21,331 nt of DNA from Candidatus Bathyarchaeota archaeon RBG_13_52_12 (GTDB lineage: Archaea; Thermoproteota; Bathyarchaeia; TCS64), in NCBI GenBank assembly GCA_001774245.1, contig MEZF01000033.1, positions 2,196 through 23,526 on the forward strand. The letters run 5' to 3'. A program made the translations under genes and the position numbers. Shown here one piece after another: positions 15,829 through 21,331 of the stretch. Position 1 is the stretch's first letter; the number at the start of each line of letters is the position of its first letter. The notes beneath the pieces are model-generated. The model had not been told where the DNA came from. It did no database searches and worked only from the letters and a program-made list of their open reading frames with translations.

Positions 15829-15923
15829 AGCTGCTAGGAGCGTACGGCGAAACCAGCCCATCGATCCACTCAAGCAGCTTACCCGGAACAGCCAACCGTG
15901 TTTCACAATGAATACAAGTGAAA
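15829..15923 (-). pseudogene. Ribbon-helix-helix antitoxin 5'-end remnant with operator
   Basis: On the minus strand below the operator copy, one frame reads V-P-G-K-L-L-E-W-I-D-G-L-V-S, matching F-P-D-K-L-L-E-E-I-D-E-L-V-E of the intact antitoxin gene at 13842-14051. Upstream bases (CTT-ATTTCAC-TGTATT...) also match that gene's promoter. The start codon region and the second helix are degraded, so no functional protein is expected. Confidence 0.8.
15901..15923. promoter_or_regulatory. Second copy of the putative antitoxin operator
   Basis: TTTCAC and GTGAAA form perfect 6-bp arms around an 11-nt centre. It has the same 23-bp length and centre sequence (AATACA) as the site at 14062-14084. 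It may still bind the intact repressor although its own gene is broken. Confidence 0.45.
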
Positions 15924-16000
15924 TAAGCCCACATGAGCCACCCATAATAACACTATGAGTTAGTCTAAACTCCAGTTGAGTGGGCCAGGAAGTTAAAGGA

Positions 16001-16006
16001 TTAAAT
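16001..16006 (+). promoter_or_regulatory. TATA-like box of the HEPN/MNT pair
   Basis: TTAAAT is centred about 31 nt before the ATG at 16035 and 22 nt before the GTG at 16026, favouring the ATG. Confidence 0.35.
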
Positions 16007-16034
16007 CTCCTCAAACGATAATATTGTGAGCGCC

Positions 16035-16421
16035 ATGTCGTTCGAAGAGGCGGAGGTCCTAAGGGAGAGGGCAGAGGGCTTCCTGAGAAACGCCGAGGAT
16101 CTATACGAGAAGGGGGTCTACGACCTGGCCGCCTTCAGCCTGGAGCAGCACTGCCAGCTCATGCTGAAGTACAAGCTCCTCCTGAGGACGGACGCGTACC
16201 CGCGAACCCATTCGCTCATCGGACTCGTCCGGGAGCTGTCCCACCTCTCCCCCAATTTATATTCCCTCCTTGAAAACGACGAAAACCTGCTAAACTTAAC
16301 CAGGATCGAAGACTTCTACATAAGCGCCAGGTACCTCCCAAGGCGCTTCGAGAGGGTTGAGGTCGAGAGCACGTTAAGATTCGTGAAAGAGGTGTTCAAA
16401 CCGATTGTCGACGGCGTATGA
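16035..16421 (+). CDS. HEPN-domain protein (toxin-type partner of MNT)
   Basis: This 128-residue, all-helical protein has the HEPN layout: a first helix with E-E-A-E-V-L-R-E-R-A, a helix with A-A-F-S-L-E-Q-H-C-Q-L-M-L-K, a loop with R-T-H-S-L-I-G-L-V, and a final F-Y-I-S-A-R-Y-L-P-R-R-F. HEPN proteins paired with minimal nucleotidyltransferases form toxin-antitoxin modules (HepT/MntA type), where HEPN is an RNase. Here the usual R-x4-6-H catalytic motif is not obvious: the loop has two Arg residues and a His spaced R-x7-H and R-x-H, so RNase activity is uncertain. The ATG at 16035 is preferred; a GTG at 16026 adds three residues. The nucleotidyltransferase gene overlaps its end by 17 nt, so the two are co-translated. 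Confidence 0.85.
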   Translation: MSFEEAEVLRERAEGFLRNAEDLYEKGVYDLAAFSLEQHCQLMLKYKLLLRTDAYPRTHSLIGLVRELSHLSPNLYSLLENDENLLNLTRIEDFYISARYLPRRFERVEVESTLRFVKEVFKPIVDGV

Positions 16422-16746
16422 GACATACATCAAGCACGGTAAACGGGCCCTTGAGCACCTGGGCAACTACAGGGAGGTCTCGAAGAGGGTCAAGAAGATG
16501 GTAAGGGAGTCGTGGAAGGACGCAGAGGTCTACGTGTTCGGTTCCGTCGTCGAGGGAAGGGTCACGGCCGGCAGCGACATCGACATACTCGTGGTGGCCG
16601 ACGGCGTCACGAGAGAGGACGCGATAAAGATGAGGGCCCGAGTGGCTAAGGATACGGACGCCCCCATCGAGCTTCACGTAGCATCAAGAAAAGAGTACGA
16701 GAACTGGTACCGCAGATTCGCAGGCCGCCTAGAAGAGGTCCCATGA
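16405..16746 (+). CDS. Minimal nucleotidyltransferase (MNT/MntA-like antitoxin)
   Basis: This 113-residue protein is of the small DNA-polymerase-beta-like nucleotidyltransferase family. It has the full G-S-x10-D-x-D signature (G46-S47 ... D58-I-D60) and a likely third acidic residue at Glu89 in I-E-L-H-V. In HepT/MntA modules the MNT protein silences the HEPN toxin by attaching AMP to it. The start is a TTG at 16405 that overlaps the HEPN gene by 17 nt; no in-frame ATG or GTG lies before the helical N-terminus, and the next in-frame ATG (16498) would remove much of it. All visible catalytic residues are intact. The gene pairs directly with the HEPN gene, so antitoxin is the best guess. DNA repair or antibiotic modification are less likely. 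Confidence 0.85.
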   Translation: MSTAYETYIKHGKRALEHLGNYREVSKRVKKMVRESWKDAEVYVFGSVVEGRVTAGSDIDILVVADGVTREDAIKMRARVAKDTDAPIELHVASRKEYENWYRRFAGRLEEVP

Positions 16747-16749
16747 GCC

Positions 16750-16777
16750 CCCAGGCATGCACCGCTTGGAGCCTGGG
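16750..16777. terminator. Hairpin just after the MNT gene
   Basis: CCCAGGC and GCCTGGG form a 7-bp stem with a 14-nt loop, 3 nt after the stop. No T-run follows, so it may be only an RNA hairpin rather than an archaeal terminator. Confidence 0.3.
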
Positions 16778-16813
16778 CCCTCACACTCACGCCGTCAACG
16801 TAGCCATGCGGAC

Positions 16814-16941
16814 ACCGCCGCCCAGAGGACCCCTAAAAAGCCTCCGACCAGCAAAACAAGCCTGAAAACGGGGAACCGCGGCGACGACGACTACACTCCC
16901 CTCCCCCCACCCATGCACGCAACACCGAGGAGCACCAGACC
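16814..16941. repeat. ~127-bp imperfect direct repeat flanking the serpin, copy A
   Basis: This matches 18438-18563 in the same orientation, with about 85 percent identity by eye over the first 58 bases and a conserved CCCCCCACCCA...CACCAGA tail. Copy A lies just after the serpin stop (minus-strand sense). In one plus-strand frame it reads A-A-Q-R-T-P-K-K-P-P, matching A-Q-R-T-T-K-K-A-P in copy B; on the minus strand both encode a hydrophobic stretch ending V-L-W-A. Neither strand is clearly coding. Confidence 0.75.
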
Positions 16942-16962
16942 ATAAAACAACTTGTTAGGGGC

Positions 16963-18237
16963 TCAGCCAGGGCTGGAAACCCTGCCCATGAACATCATGA
17001 CACCCGTGTCCGCGTCCCGTATGAGGAAGACGAAGGGGCGTTCCGCCCGGAACACCTCACCCGGCCCGGCGCTGGTCAGCCTCATGGAGACACCGGTCGC
17101 CGCCGCGGCCTCGGTCCCCGCCTCATTCACCTCTATGAACGCCTGGTGGACCACCATGTCGATGTACAGCTCCTGAGTTCCCGTCATGCCGCTGAAGTCT
17201 GCCTCGCCGGTGAACGCCGTGGGCATCCCCATACCCGCCAGGTCTTCCATCATGAAGTACTTGGTCTCGAAGGTGAACCTCGGCAGGTACACGTCCACCT
17301 CGGTCTCCTCCATCATGGCCACCCACTCGCCGAGCCTCTCCGCCGAGAGCTGGGCCTCCACCTCGCCCATGCGGCCCTCCCCGGGCAGAAGCACCAGCAT
17401 CGACACGTCCCCGCCCGCGTAGGGCAGCTCCAGCAGCTGGAACAGGCCGGCGTCAACGTAGTTGAACGACCCGTGGAGGCTCATCATATCCGCCATGACC
17501 ACCGTCGAGGGCGTGACGTAAAAGTCCTCGCCGCTCGTCGCCGCCTCATCGAACTCGTACAGCCAGTCGCCCTTGAAGTATATGGCGTTAGTCAGCACCA
17601 GCCTCACTGCAGAGTCTATGGAGCCGGCGGGGAACAGGTCCCTGATTCTTTCGTTGGTCCTCTCCTCCACCCACTCGTTGATTATGAGCCTGCTCTCATC
17701 GGGCTCGGCCTCGAAGTCAAGGACGTTGGCTTCTCCGCCATAGTAGTTGTTAATCGCGTTCACGTATTCCTCCAGAACATTGTAGTCCTGTTGCATCCAC
17801 AGCGCGTTGACGGTGTGGAGCGCGTACTCCCGGCCCTCACCGTTCAAGGTGTTGTATATCCTGGCCACGGAGGGCTGCCTCTCGGACGGGTCCTCGAGGA
17901 ACCCGAACACGGCCTCCATCTCCTCCGCTGTCAAGCCTCTCGCGCCCTCGTACGTCATAGAGAGAGCCGTCGAGATGCTGTAGGGCGAGAACAGTATGTT
18001 GCCGTCCCCGTCGCTGTACCTGCGATAGAGGTCGAAGGCGAAGCCATTATAGGCGTTAACGGTCGCCTCCACCGAGGACGCCGTGGCGCCGGCGTCGTCC
18101 AGCACAGGAACATCCTCCTTAGCCTCCGGCCCTTTTACCCAGTCCGACACGGCGGGGGACATGGATCCCAGCACGATGGCTGCGAGAAGTACCGCCGCGA
18201 GAGCACTAACCGACCTGTGATTCACTAGCTTTGACAT
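16963..18237 (-). CDS. Secreted serpin (serine-protease inhibitor family)
   Basis: This 424-residue protein has a signal peptide (residues ~1-31, basic start then a long hydrophobic core; no lipobox Cys) followed by a full serpin fold. Serpin marks include N-I-L-F-S-P-Y-S-I near residue 80, L-T-N-A-I-Y-F-K-G-D-W (215-225) and R-P-F-V-F-L-I-R-D (400-408). The reactive-centre hinge E-A-G-T-E-A-A-A-A-T (372-381) is the small-residue type of inhibitory serpins. The scissile bond maps to the R-L-T-S-A stretch (386-390), with Thr388 the best P1 by hinge counting, though the loop is two residues longer than in alpha-1-antitrypsin. It likely protects the cell surface from proteases. The ATG at 18237 starts the signal peptide. 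The gene is bracketed by the 127-bp direct repeat. Confidence 0.95.
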   Translation of the reverse strand: MSKLVNHRSVSALAAVLLAAIVLGSMSPAVSDWVKGPEAKEDVPVLDDAGATASSVEATVNAYNGFAFDLYRRYSDGDGNILFSPYSISTALSMTYEGARGLTAEEMEAVFGFLEDPSERQPSVARIYNTLNGEGREYALHTVNALWMQQDYNVLEEYVNAINNYYGGEANVLDFEAEPDESRLIINEWVEERTNERIRDLFPAGSIDSAVRLVLTNAIYFKGDWLYEFDEAATSGEDFYVTPSTVVMADMMSLHGSFNYVDAGLFQLLELPYAGGDVSMLVLLPGEGRMGEVEAQLSAERLGEWVAMMEETEVDVYLPRFTFETKYFMMEDLAGMGMPTAFTGEADFSGMTGTQELYIDMVVHQAFIEVNEAGTEAAAATGVSMRLTSAGPGEVFRAERPFVFLIRDADTGVMMFMGRVSSPG

Positions 18238-18257
18238 TTATCCTCACTAAGACGATC

Positions 18258-18267
18258 AGACGCGTCT
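18258..18267. repeat. 10-bp palindrome upstream of the serpin
   Basis: AGACGCGTCT is self-complementary and lies about 21-30 nt before the serpin ATG, over the expected promoter, with an A/T-rich AGATAATC just beyond. It could be an operator or chance. Confidence 0.25.
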
Positions 18268-18336
18268 AGATAATCCCACACATTAGAACACCCGTTCCAA
18301 ACCATTGTACAACGTTTATTCACGGCCCACCCAGCC

Positions 18337-18344
18337 TTAAATAT
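18337..18344 (+). promoter_or_regulatory. TATA-like box before the small secreted-peptide frame
   Basis: TTAAATAT is centred about 25 nt before the GTG at 18366, the ideal archaeal distance for a leaderless transcript. Confidence 0.45.
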
Positions 18345-18365
18345 CCGAACCGCGCAGACACGGAG

Positions 18366-18512
18366 GTGCACAAAACAAAGAAAATCACCGTACTGCTACT
18401 CGGGCTCACCGCCCTCGCATTAATCGCCTCACAGGCCACCTCCGCCCAAAGGACCACTAAAAAGGCTCCGAACACGAAAACAAGCCCGGGAAACCCGAAA
18501 CCGCAGCTATGA
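18366..18512 (+). CDS. Possible 48-residue secreted peptide
   Basis: This short frame starts at GTG and encodes K-T-K-K, a hydrophobic core (I-T-V-L-L-L-G-L-T-A-L-A-L-I-A) and A-T-S-A, an ideal signal-peptidase site. A basic, Pro/Thr/Lys-rich tail of about 21 residues follows before a TGA TAA double stop. A TATA-like box is 25 nt upstream. Its tail lies in copy B of the 127-bp repeat, and the same frame is partly kept in copy A (A-Q-R-T-x-K-K). Differences between the copies do not favour third codon positions, so selection on this frame is doubtful. It could be a real small secreted peptide, the beginning of a larger gene cut off by a stop, or chance. No function can be assigned. Confidence 0.4.
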   Translation: MHKTKKITVLLLGLTALALIASQATSAQRTTKKAPNTKTSPGNPKPQL

Positions 18513-18563
18513 TAATGGACTCCCCCCACCCAACGCACACACACGGAGGAACCCAGCACCAGA
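18438..18563. repeat. ~127-bp imperfect direct repeat flanking the serpin, copy B
   Basis: This is the partner of 16814-16941, upstream of the serpin start. The two copies are 1.6 kb apart and enclose the whole serpin gene and its promoter. Confidence 0.75.
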
Positions 18564-18580
18564 AAACACAAAAAAAGGGA

Positions 18581-18940
18581 TCACTTGGAGGTGATGGAGT
18601 ACCTTGTCCCCAGCGGCTTCAAGGCCCCATCGATCCTCTTGATGAGGTCGTTCAACTCGTCCATGGTCGGCTCCTTGAACCACTCGAAGAAGAAGTCGTA
18701 CTCACCCACACGCTCACCAGACTTGCTGATGATGGTGCTGCACCTCTCCTTGGAGATCTCGCCGATCCCCAGGTCCATGTAGTACCTGTACGCCTGCTCA
18801 GGGTCGCCCCTGATGTTCGGGATCGAGGCCACGTAGGTCTGGCTCATGACGCAGACCTCCGGCATACCCACCGCTATCTTCTCCAGGGCCCTCAGCGCCT
18901 CGTACACCGGCGGCCCGTACAGCTTAACGTAGCTGATCAT
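18581..18940 (-). CDS. Conserved-looking small protein, unknown function
   Basis: This 119-residue soluble protein has mixed helix/strand character, with Y-V-K-L-Y-G-P-P-V-Y-E-A-L-R-A-L-E near the start, I-P-N-I-R-G-D near the middle and Y-D-F-F-F-E-W-F-K-E near the end. The last shows an aromatic cluster that may form a binding surface. I know no named family. I start it at the ATG at 18940, from which the first strand runs directly; a TTG at 18949 would add three residues. An A/T-rich TATA-like stretch (18972-18978) lies upstream, shared in a divergent spacer with the MFS gene. It contains no signal peptide or metal-binding motif. Divergence from the transporter could mean shared regulation, which is inference. 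Confidence 0.7.
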   Translation of the reverse strand: MISYVKLYGPPVYEALRALEKIAVGMPEVCVMSQTYVASIPNIRGDPEQAYRYYMDLGIGEISKERCSTIISKSGERVGEYDFFFEWFKEPTMDELNDLIKRIDGALKPLGTRYSITSK

Positions 18941-19012
18941 TTCTATCAACTAAACCTTAGACAGCGAAGGGTATTAAGATTAATAGAAGCTCTAAGCACG
19001 CCCAACGAAACC

Positions 19013-19020
19013 CATAAAAA
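19013..19020 (+). promoter_or_regulatory. TATA-like box of the MFS transporter
   Basis: CATAAAAA is centred about 31 nt before the GTG at 19048. Confidence 0.4.
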
Positions 19021-19047
19021 CCCACACGCCCAACCACACCGATTCAG

Positions 19048-20223
19048 GTGACCAGGAAGCCAGGCATCCTCAACTACGGCCTCACAGCCATGACCGTAAG
19101 CCACGTCCTCACCCACGTCTTCAGCGGCATCCACACAGCCATCTTCAGCCTCCTACGAACCGAGTTCAGCCTCACCCTCCAACAGCTCGGCATCATAGCA
19201 GCCATCCCGCCCCTCATAGACGCCCTCATCGCCATACCCGCCGGCCTCATCACCGACCGCATAGGCAGCAGGAAGATGCTCCTCGCCAGCTTCGCATTCG
19301 CAGCCGCAGGCGCCCTGCTCGCCGGCTTCGCAGTCGGCCCCGTGATGCTGGTGGCCGCCATCTGCCTCATCTACATCAACACCACCATCTACCACCCCGC
19401 CAGCTACAGCTACACCACACGCATCTTCAGCCGCGGAGACCGCAGCGTCGCCCTCGGCCTCCACGGCGCGGGCGGCACCCTCGGCCACGCCATGGGGCCC
19501 CTCGCGGTGAGCGTCCTCGTCGGGGTCCTCGCCTGGCAGTGGAGGCAGGTCTACCTGGCCCTGGCCGCACCCATGATCATAGGCATAGTGATGGTGCTCC
19601 GACTCAAGGAGGAGAAGCCCATTAAACCCGACCAGCAGCCACCTGAGGAGCCCGGCGATAGCACCAGGTTCCTCACCCCCAGCATGGTCATGTTCCTCGC
19701 CTACAGCGCCCTGCGCAGCATGGGCGGCAGCATGATAGCCACCTTCCTGGTCATCTACCTCCAGGACGCCCGGGGCATGACCATAGCCGCGGCCGGCCTC
19801 ATAAGCGGCGCCACCACCCTCACCGGCCTCCTGGCAGCCCCCATCGGCGGAGTCATAGCCGCCCGCCTAGGAGACAAGCGCTGGCTCGAGCTCAGCCTCC
19901 TCGTCGCCTTCATCCTCCTGGGCCTGAGCTTCAACCTCCAGGACAACACCCTATTCACCCTCCTCTACGTCTCCTACGGGTTCTTCGGCACCCTGGGCAT
20001 GGCAGCCCGCAGCAGCATCATGGCCGCCCTCACCCCCCGTAGCCAGAGGGGCCTCGGCTACAGCCTCTTCTTCCTGCCTGGCAGCGTCGTCGGGGCCGTT
20101 GCCCCTATAATAGCGGGGGCCCTGGCCCAGAGCCTCGGGTACCTCACCATCTTCAACCTGGCCCTCCTGGTCAACTTCGCGGCCCTGGGCGTGCTGCGCT
20201 TCGCGGTGAAGATAGAGGGCTAG
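19048..20223 (+). CDS. MFS transporter
   Basis: This 391-residue protein has about 12 hydrophobic helices in two halves joined by a charged cytoplasmic loop (residues ~190-208: K-E-E-K-P-I-K-P-D-Q-Q-P-P-E-E-P). The MFS motif A is seen after helix 2 (G-L-I-T-D-R-I-G-S-R-K) and a related G-G-V-I-A-A-R-L-G-D-K-R in the second half. It should be a single-subunit secondary carrier in the cytoplasmic membrane; the substrate cannot be read. The start is a GTG at 19048 with a TATA-like box about 31 nt upstream. Its stop shares the palindrome CTAG with the stop of the convergent M81 gene. Adjacency to a peptidase acting on small peptides or D-amino-acid compounds would fit an uptake or efflux partner, but the opposite orientation weakens this. 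Confidence 0.93.
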   Translation: MTRKPGILNYGLTAMTVSHVLTHVFSGIHTAIFSLLRTEFSLTLQQLGIIAAIPPLIDALIAIPAGLITDRIGSRKMLLASFAFAAAGALLAGFAVGPVMLVAAICLIYINTTIYHPASYSYTTRIFSRGDRSVALGLHGAGGTLGHAMGPLAVSVLVGVLAWQWRQVYLALAAPMIIGIVMVLRLKEEKPIKPDQQPPEEPGDSTRFLTPSMVMFLAYSALRSMGGSMIATFLVIYLQDARGMTIAAAGLISGATTLTGLLAAPIGGVIAARLGDKRWLELSLLVAFILLGLSFNLQDNTLFTLLYVSYGFFGTLGMAARSSIMAALTPRSQRGLGYSLFFLPGSVVGAVAPIIAGALAQSLGYLTIFNLALLVNFAALGVLRFAVKIEG

Positions 20224-21331
20224 GCTCGGTACTTCTCGCCGATGGGGTAGATGTCCCAGGGCAGGTACCGGTAATCCAGTATGCTCAGGTTGGCGGGTCC
20301 CAATCCCGGCGGGTCCACAGGGAAGTCCGCCGCGCTCCAGGTGTCCCACCACGCCCTGTGGTGGACCCTGTCCTTCAGCTCCACGATCTCGAAGCTGTCT
20401 ACATCCAGGCCCAGCGCCTTCAGCGGGTCCGCGCTCAAGGGCGCGCTGAGCCTCTCCGTGACCACCACGTGCCTGTTCCGGCCCAGGTCCAGGGAGGCTA
20501 CGAGGTCCACCTTCTCGTGGGCGCCCCGCCCCATGGGCCCCGTCTCGATCCATTCGGCGCTGCCCAGGAACTCTACCCTGCCGGTGACCTCCACGGGCTC
20601 GCCGCTGATGGGGTCAAGCCAGCCACCCAGCTTAAAGGTCACCCTGTCGCCTACCTTGTGCTTCTCCTTCAGCGTCCTGAGGGCCTTCGGGTCGGCCAGG
20701 CCCGCACAGCACCAGTTCACGGCCCCCTGGTCGAGGAGCTCCCTGATGACGTGGGTGCCGTCCCCTAGCCTGTCGTCGTGGTACGCGATCACCACCGGCT
20801 TGGTGCCCTCCTTGACCATTCTGATGACCTGGGCGACGCCCTCCTTGGCTCCGGGCAGCTCACGCGTCAGGTCCCCGCGGATGCTCCACATGAGGTTGCT
20901 GAGGTCCTGCGCCGCCTCCTCGGCCAGCTCGTGGTCCGCGTCCGTGACCACGAAGACGCTGGCCCCCACGTCGGGCACGTCGGCGTAGGCGAAGCCGGGT
21001 GCAACCGAAGCGCAGTACACGCCCTTCTTCTCCCACTCGCGGCACCTGTCGTAGACCAGCTTCATGGGATGCACCGAGGAGCCCTGGAAGACGCTGGCGC
21101 ATATGATCCTGGGCTTCCTGAAGGCCATCACGGGCTTGAAGCTGCCCCTGATGGTCTCGATGATGCACTTGCCCGCGGCGAGCCCTATCTGGTGCTCGTC
21201 CAGGTGCGGGTACGTCTTCAGGATGAAGACGCCGTCGGCGGCGTTGGCCATCTCCTCGTCCTCGTTGGCGTGGAGGTCGAAGGTCGCCATGATGGGCACC
21301 GGGCCCACAACCTTTCGGACCCTCCTCACGA
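20220..21331 (-). CDS. M81 family metallopeptidase (MlrC-like), N-terminus outside window
   Basis: The frame is open to the right window edge, and the 369 visible residues are the middle and C-terminal parts of an MlrC-like protein (family length close to 500). M81 marks are clear: A-T-F-D-L-H-A-N, with the metal-binding Asp and His of the family, and the following K-T-Y-P-H-L-D-E-H-Q-I-G, with the second His. Later come A-Y-H-D-D-R-L-G-D-G-T-H and G-G-W-L-D-P-I-S-G-E-P-V. MlrC was first known for the last step of microcystin degradation; most homologues, this one included, have unknown peptide-like substrates. The GTG at 21329 is not the true start, because about 110-130 N-terminal residues are missing. 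It converges with the MFS gene, overlapping by 4 nt. Confidence 0.93.
   Translation of the reverse strand, partial: VRRVRKVVGPVPIMATFDLHANEDEEMANAADGVFILKTYPHLDEHQIGLAAGKCIIETIRGSFKPVMAFRKPRIICASVFQGSSVHPMKLVYDRCREWEKKGVYCASVAPGFAYADVPDVGASVFVVTDADHELAEEAAQDLSNLMWSIRGDLTRELPGAKEGVAQVIRMVKEGTKPVVIAYHDDRLGDGTHVIRELLDQGAVNWCCAGLADPKALRTLKEKHKVGDRVTFKLGGWLDPISGEPVEVTGRVEFLGSAEWIETGPMGRGAHEKVDLVASLDLGRNRHVVVTERLSAPLSADPLKALGLDVDSFEIVELKDRVHHRAWWDTWSAADFPVDPPGLGPANLSILDYRYLPWDIYPIGEKYRA

Noticed and set aside
17146..18228. Long open frame (360 codons) on the plus strand opposite the serpin
   Set aside because: It is exactly antisense to a gene with full serpin motifs, is rich in His/Val/Leu/Arg as expected of a complementary frame in GC-rich DNA, and shows no domain.
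18320..18571. 83-codon minus-strand frame with a hydrophobic helix upstream of the serpin
   Set aside because: The helix is partly mirrored in repeat copy A, but there an in-frame stop precedes it. The frame has no promoter or family signal, so it is noted only as an alternative reading of the repeat.
1..21331. CRISPR array, tRNA or rRNA gene, insertion sequence
   Set aside because: I saw no regularly spaced short repeats, no T-loop/anticodon pattern, no rRNA-like conserved stretches and no transposase or integrase frame in the window.

Overview
The window looks archaeal. Most genes have an A/T-rich TATA-like box about 25-30 nt before the start codon and no Shine-Dalgarno sequence, which suggests leaderless transcripts. 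GTG and TTG starts recur, and small AbrB, ribbon-helix-helix, PIN and HEPN/nucleotidyltransferase genes are scattered between metabolic genes. A HypD beside a stand-alone acylphosphatase, a secreted serpin, an M81 (MlrC-like) peptidase and a CxCR-type Fe-S protein would fit Bathyarchaeia or a related anaerobic archaeon. That taxonomic placement is inference only.

Layout. Bases 1-3100 (minus strand): a partial Fe-S protein, an AbrB-type regulator, a multi-pass membrane protein, and acylphosphatase overlapping the end of hypD. Bases 3100-7130: a two-TM small protein, a membrane-anchored protein with a PepSY-like end, a single-domain response regulator, and a divergent 7TM-PAS histidine kinase. 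Bases 7139-7290: a decayed copy of the hypD promoter and first ~40 codons. Bases 7300-12150: a strongly AT-rich island holding one giant DUF4011 / SF1 helicase / Vsr-like nuclease / DUF3320 gene, a likely defence protein. Bases 12212-14100: an M24 aminopeptidase, then a PIN toxin and a ribbon-helix-helix antitoxin that converge tail to tail. Bases 14308-15925: remnants of the M24 5' end and of the antitoxin 5' end with its operator, bracketing a surface protein of three Ig/PKD-like repeats. Bases 16035-16746: a HEPN/MNT pair. Bases 16814-18563: a secreted serpin bracketed by a ~127-bp imperfect direct repeat, with a possible 48-residue secreted peptide at the distal copy. Bases 18581-21331: a small unknown protein, an MFS transporter, and the M81 peptidase running off the right edge.

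The most striking pattern is that three cargo blocks (membrane/two-component genes, Ig-like surface protein, serpin) each lie between an intact local sequence and a partial, decayed copy of it. The M24/antitoxin case reads as a tandem duplication of [M24-PIN-RHH] whose second unit kept both outer ends while its interior was replaced by the surface-protein gene. Housekeeping-type genes (hypD, M24, MFS, M81) thus alternate with defence, toxin-antitoxin and cell-surface genes.
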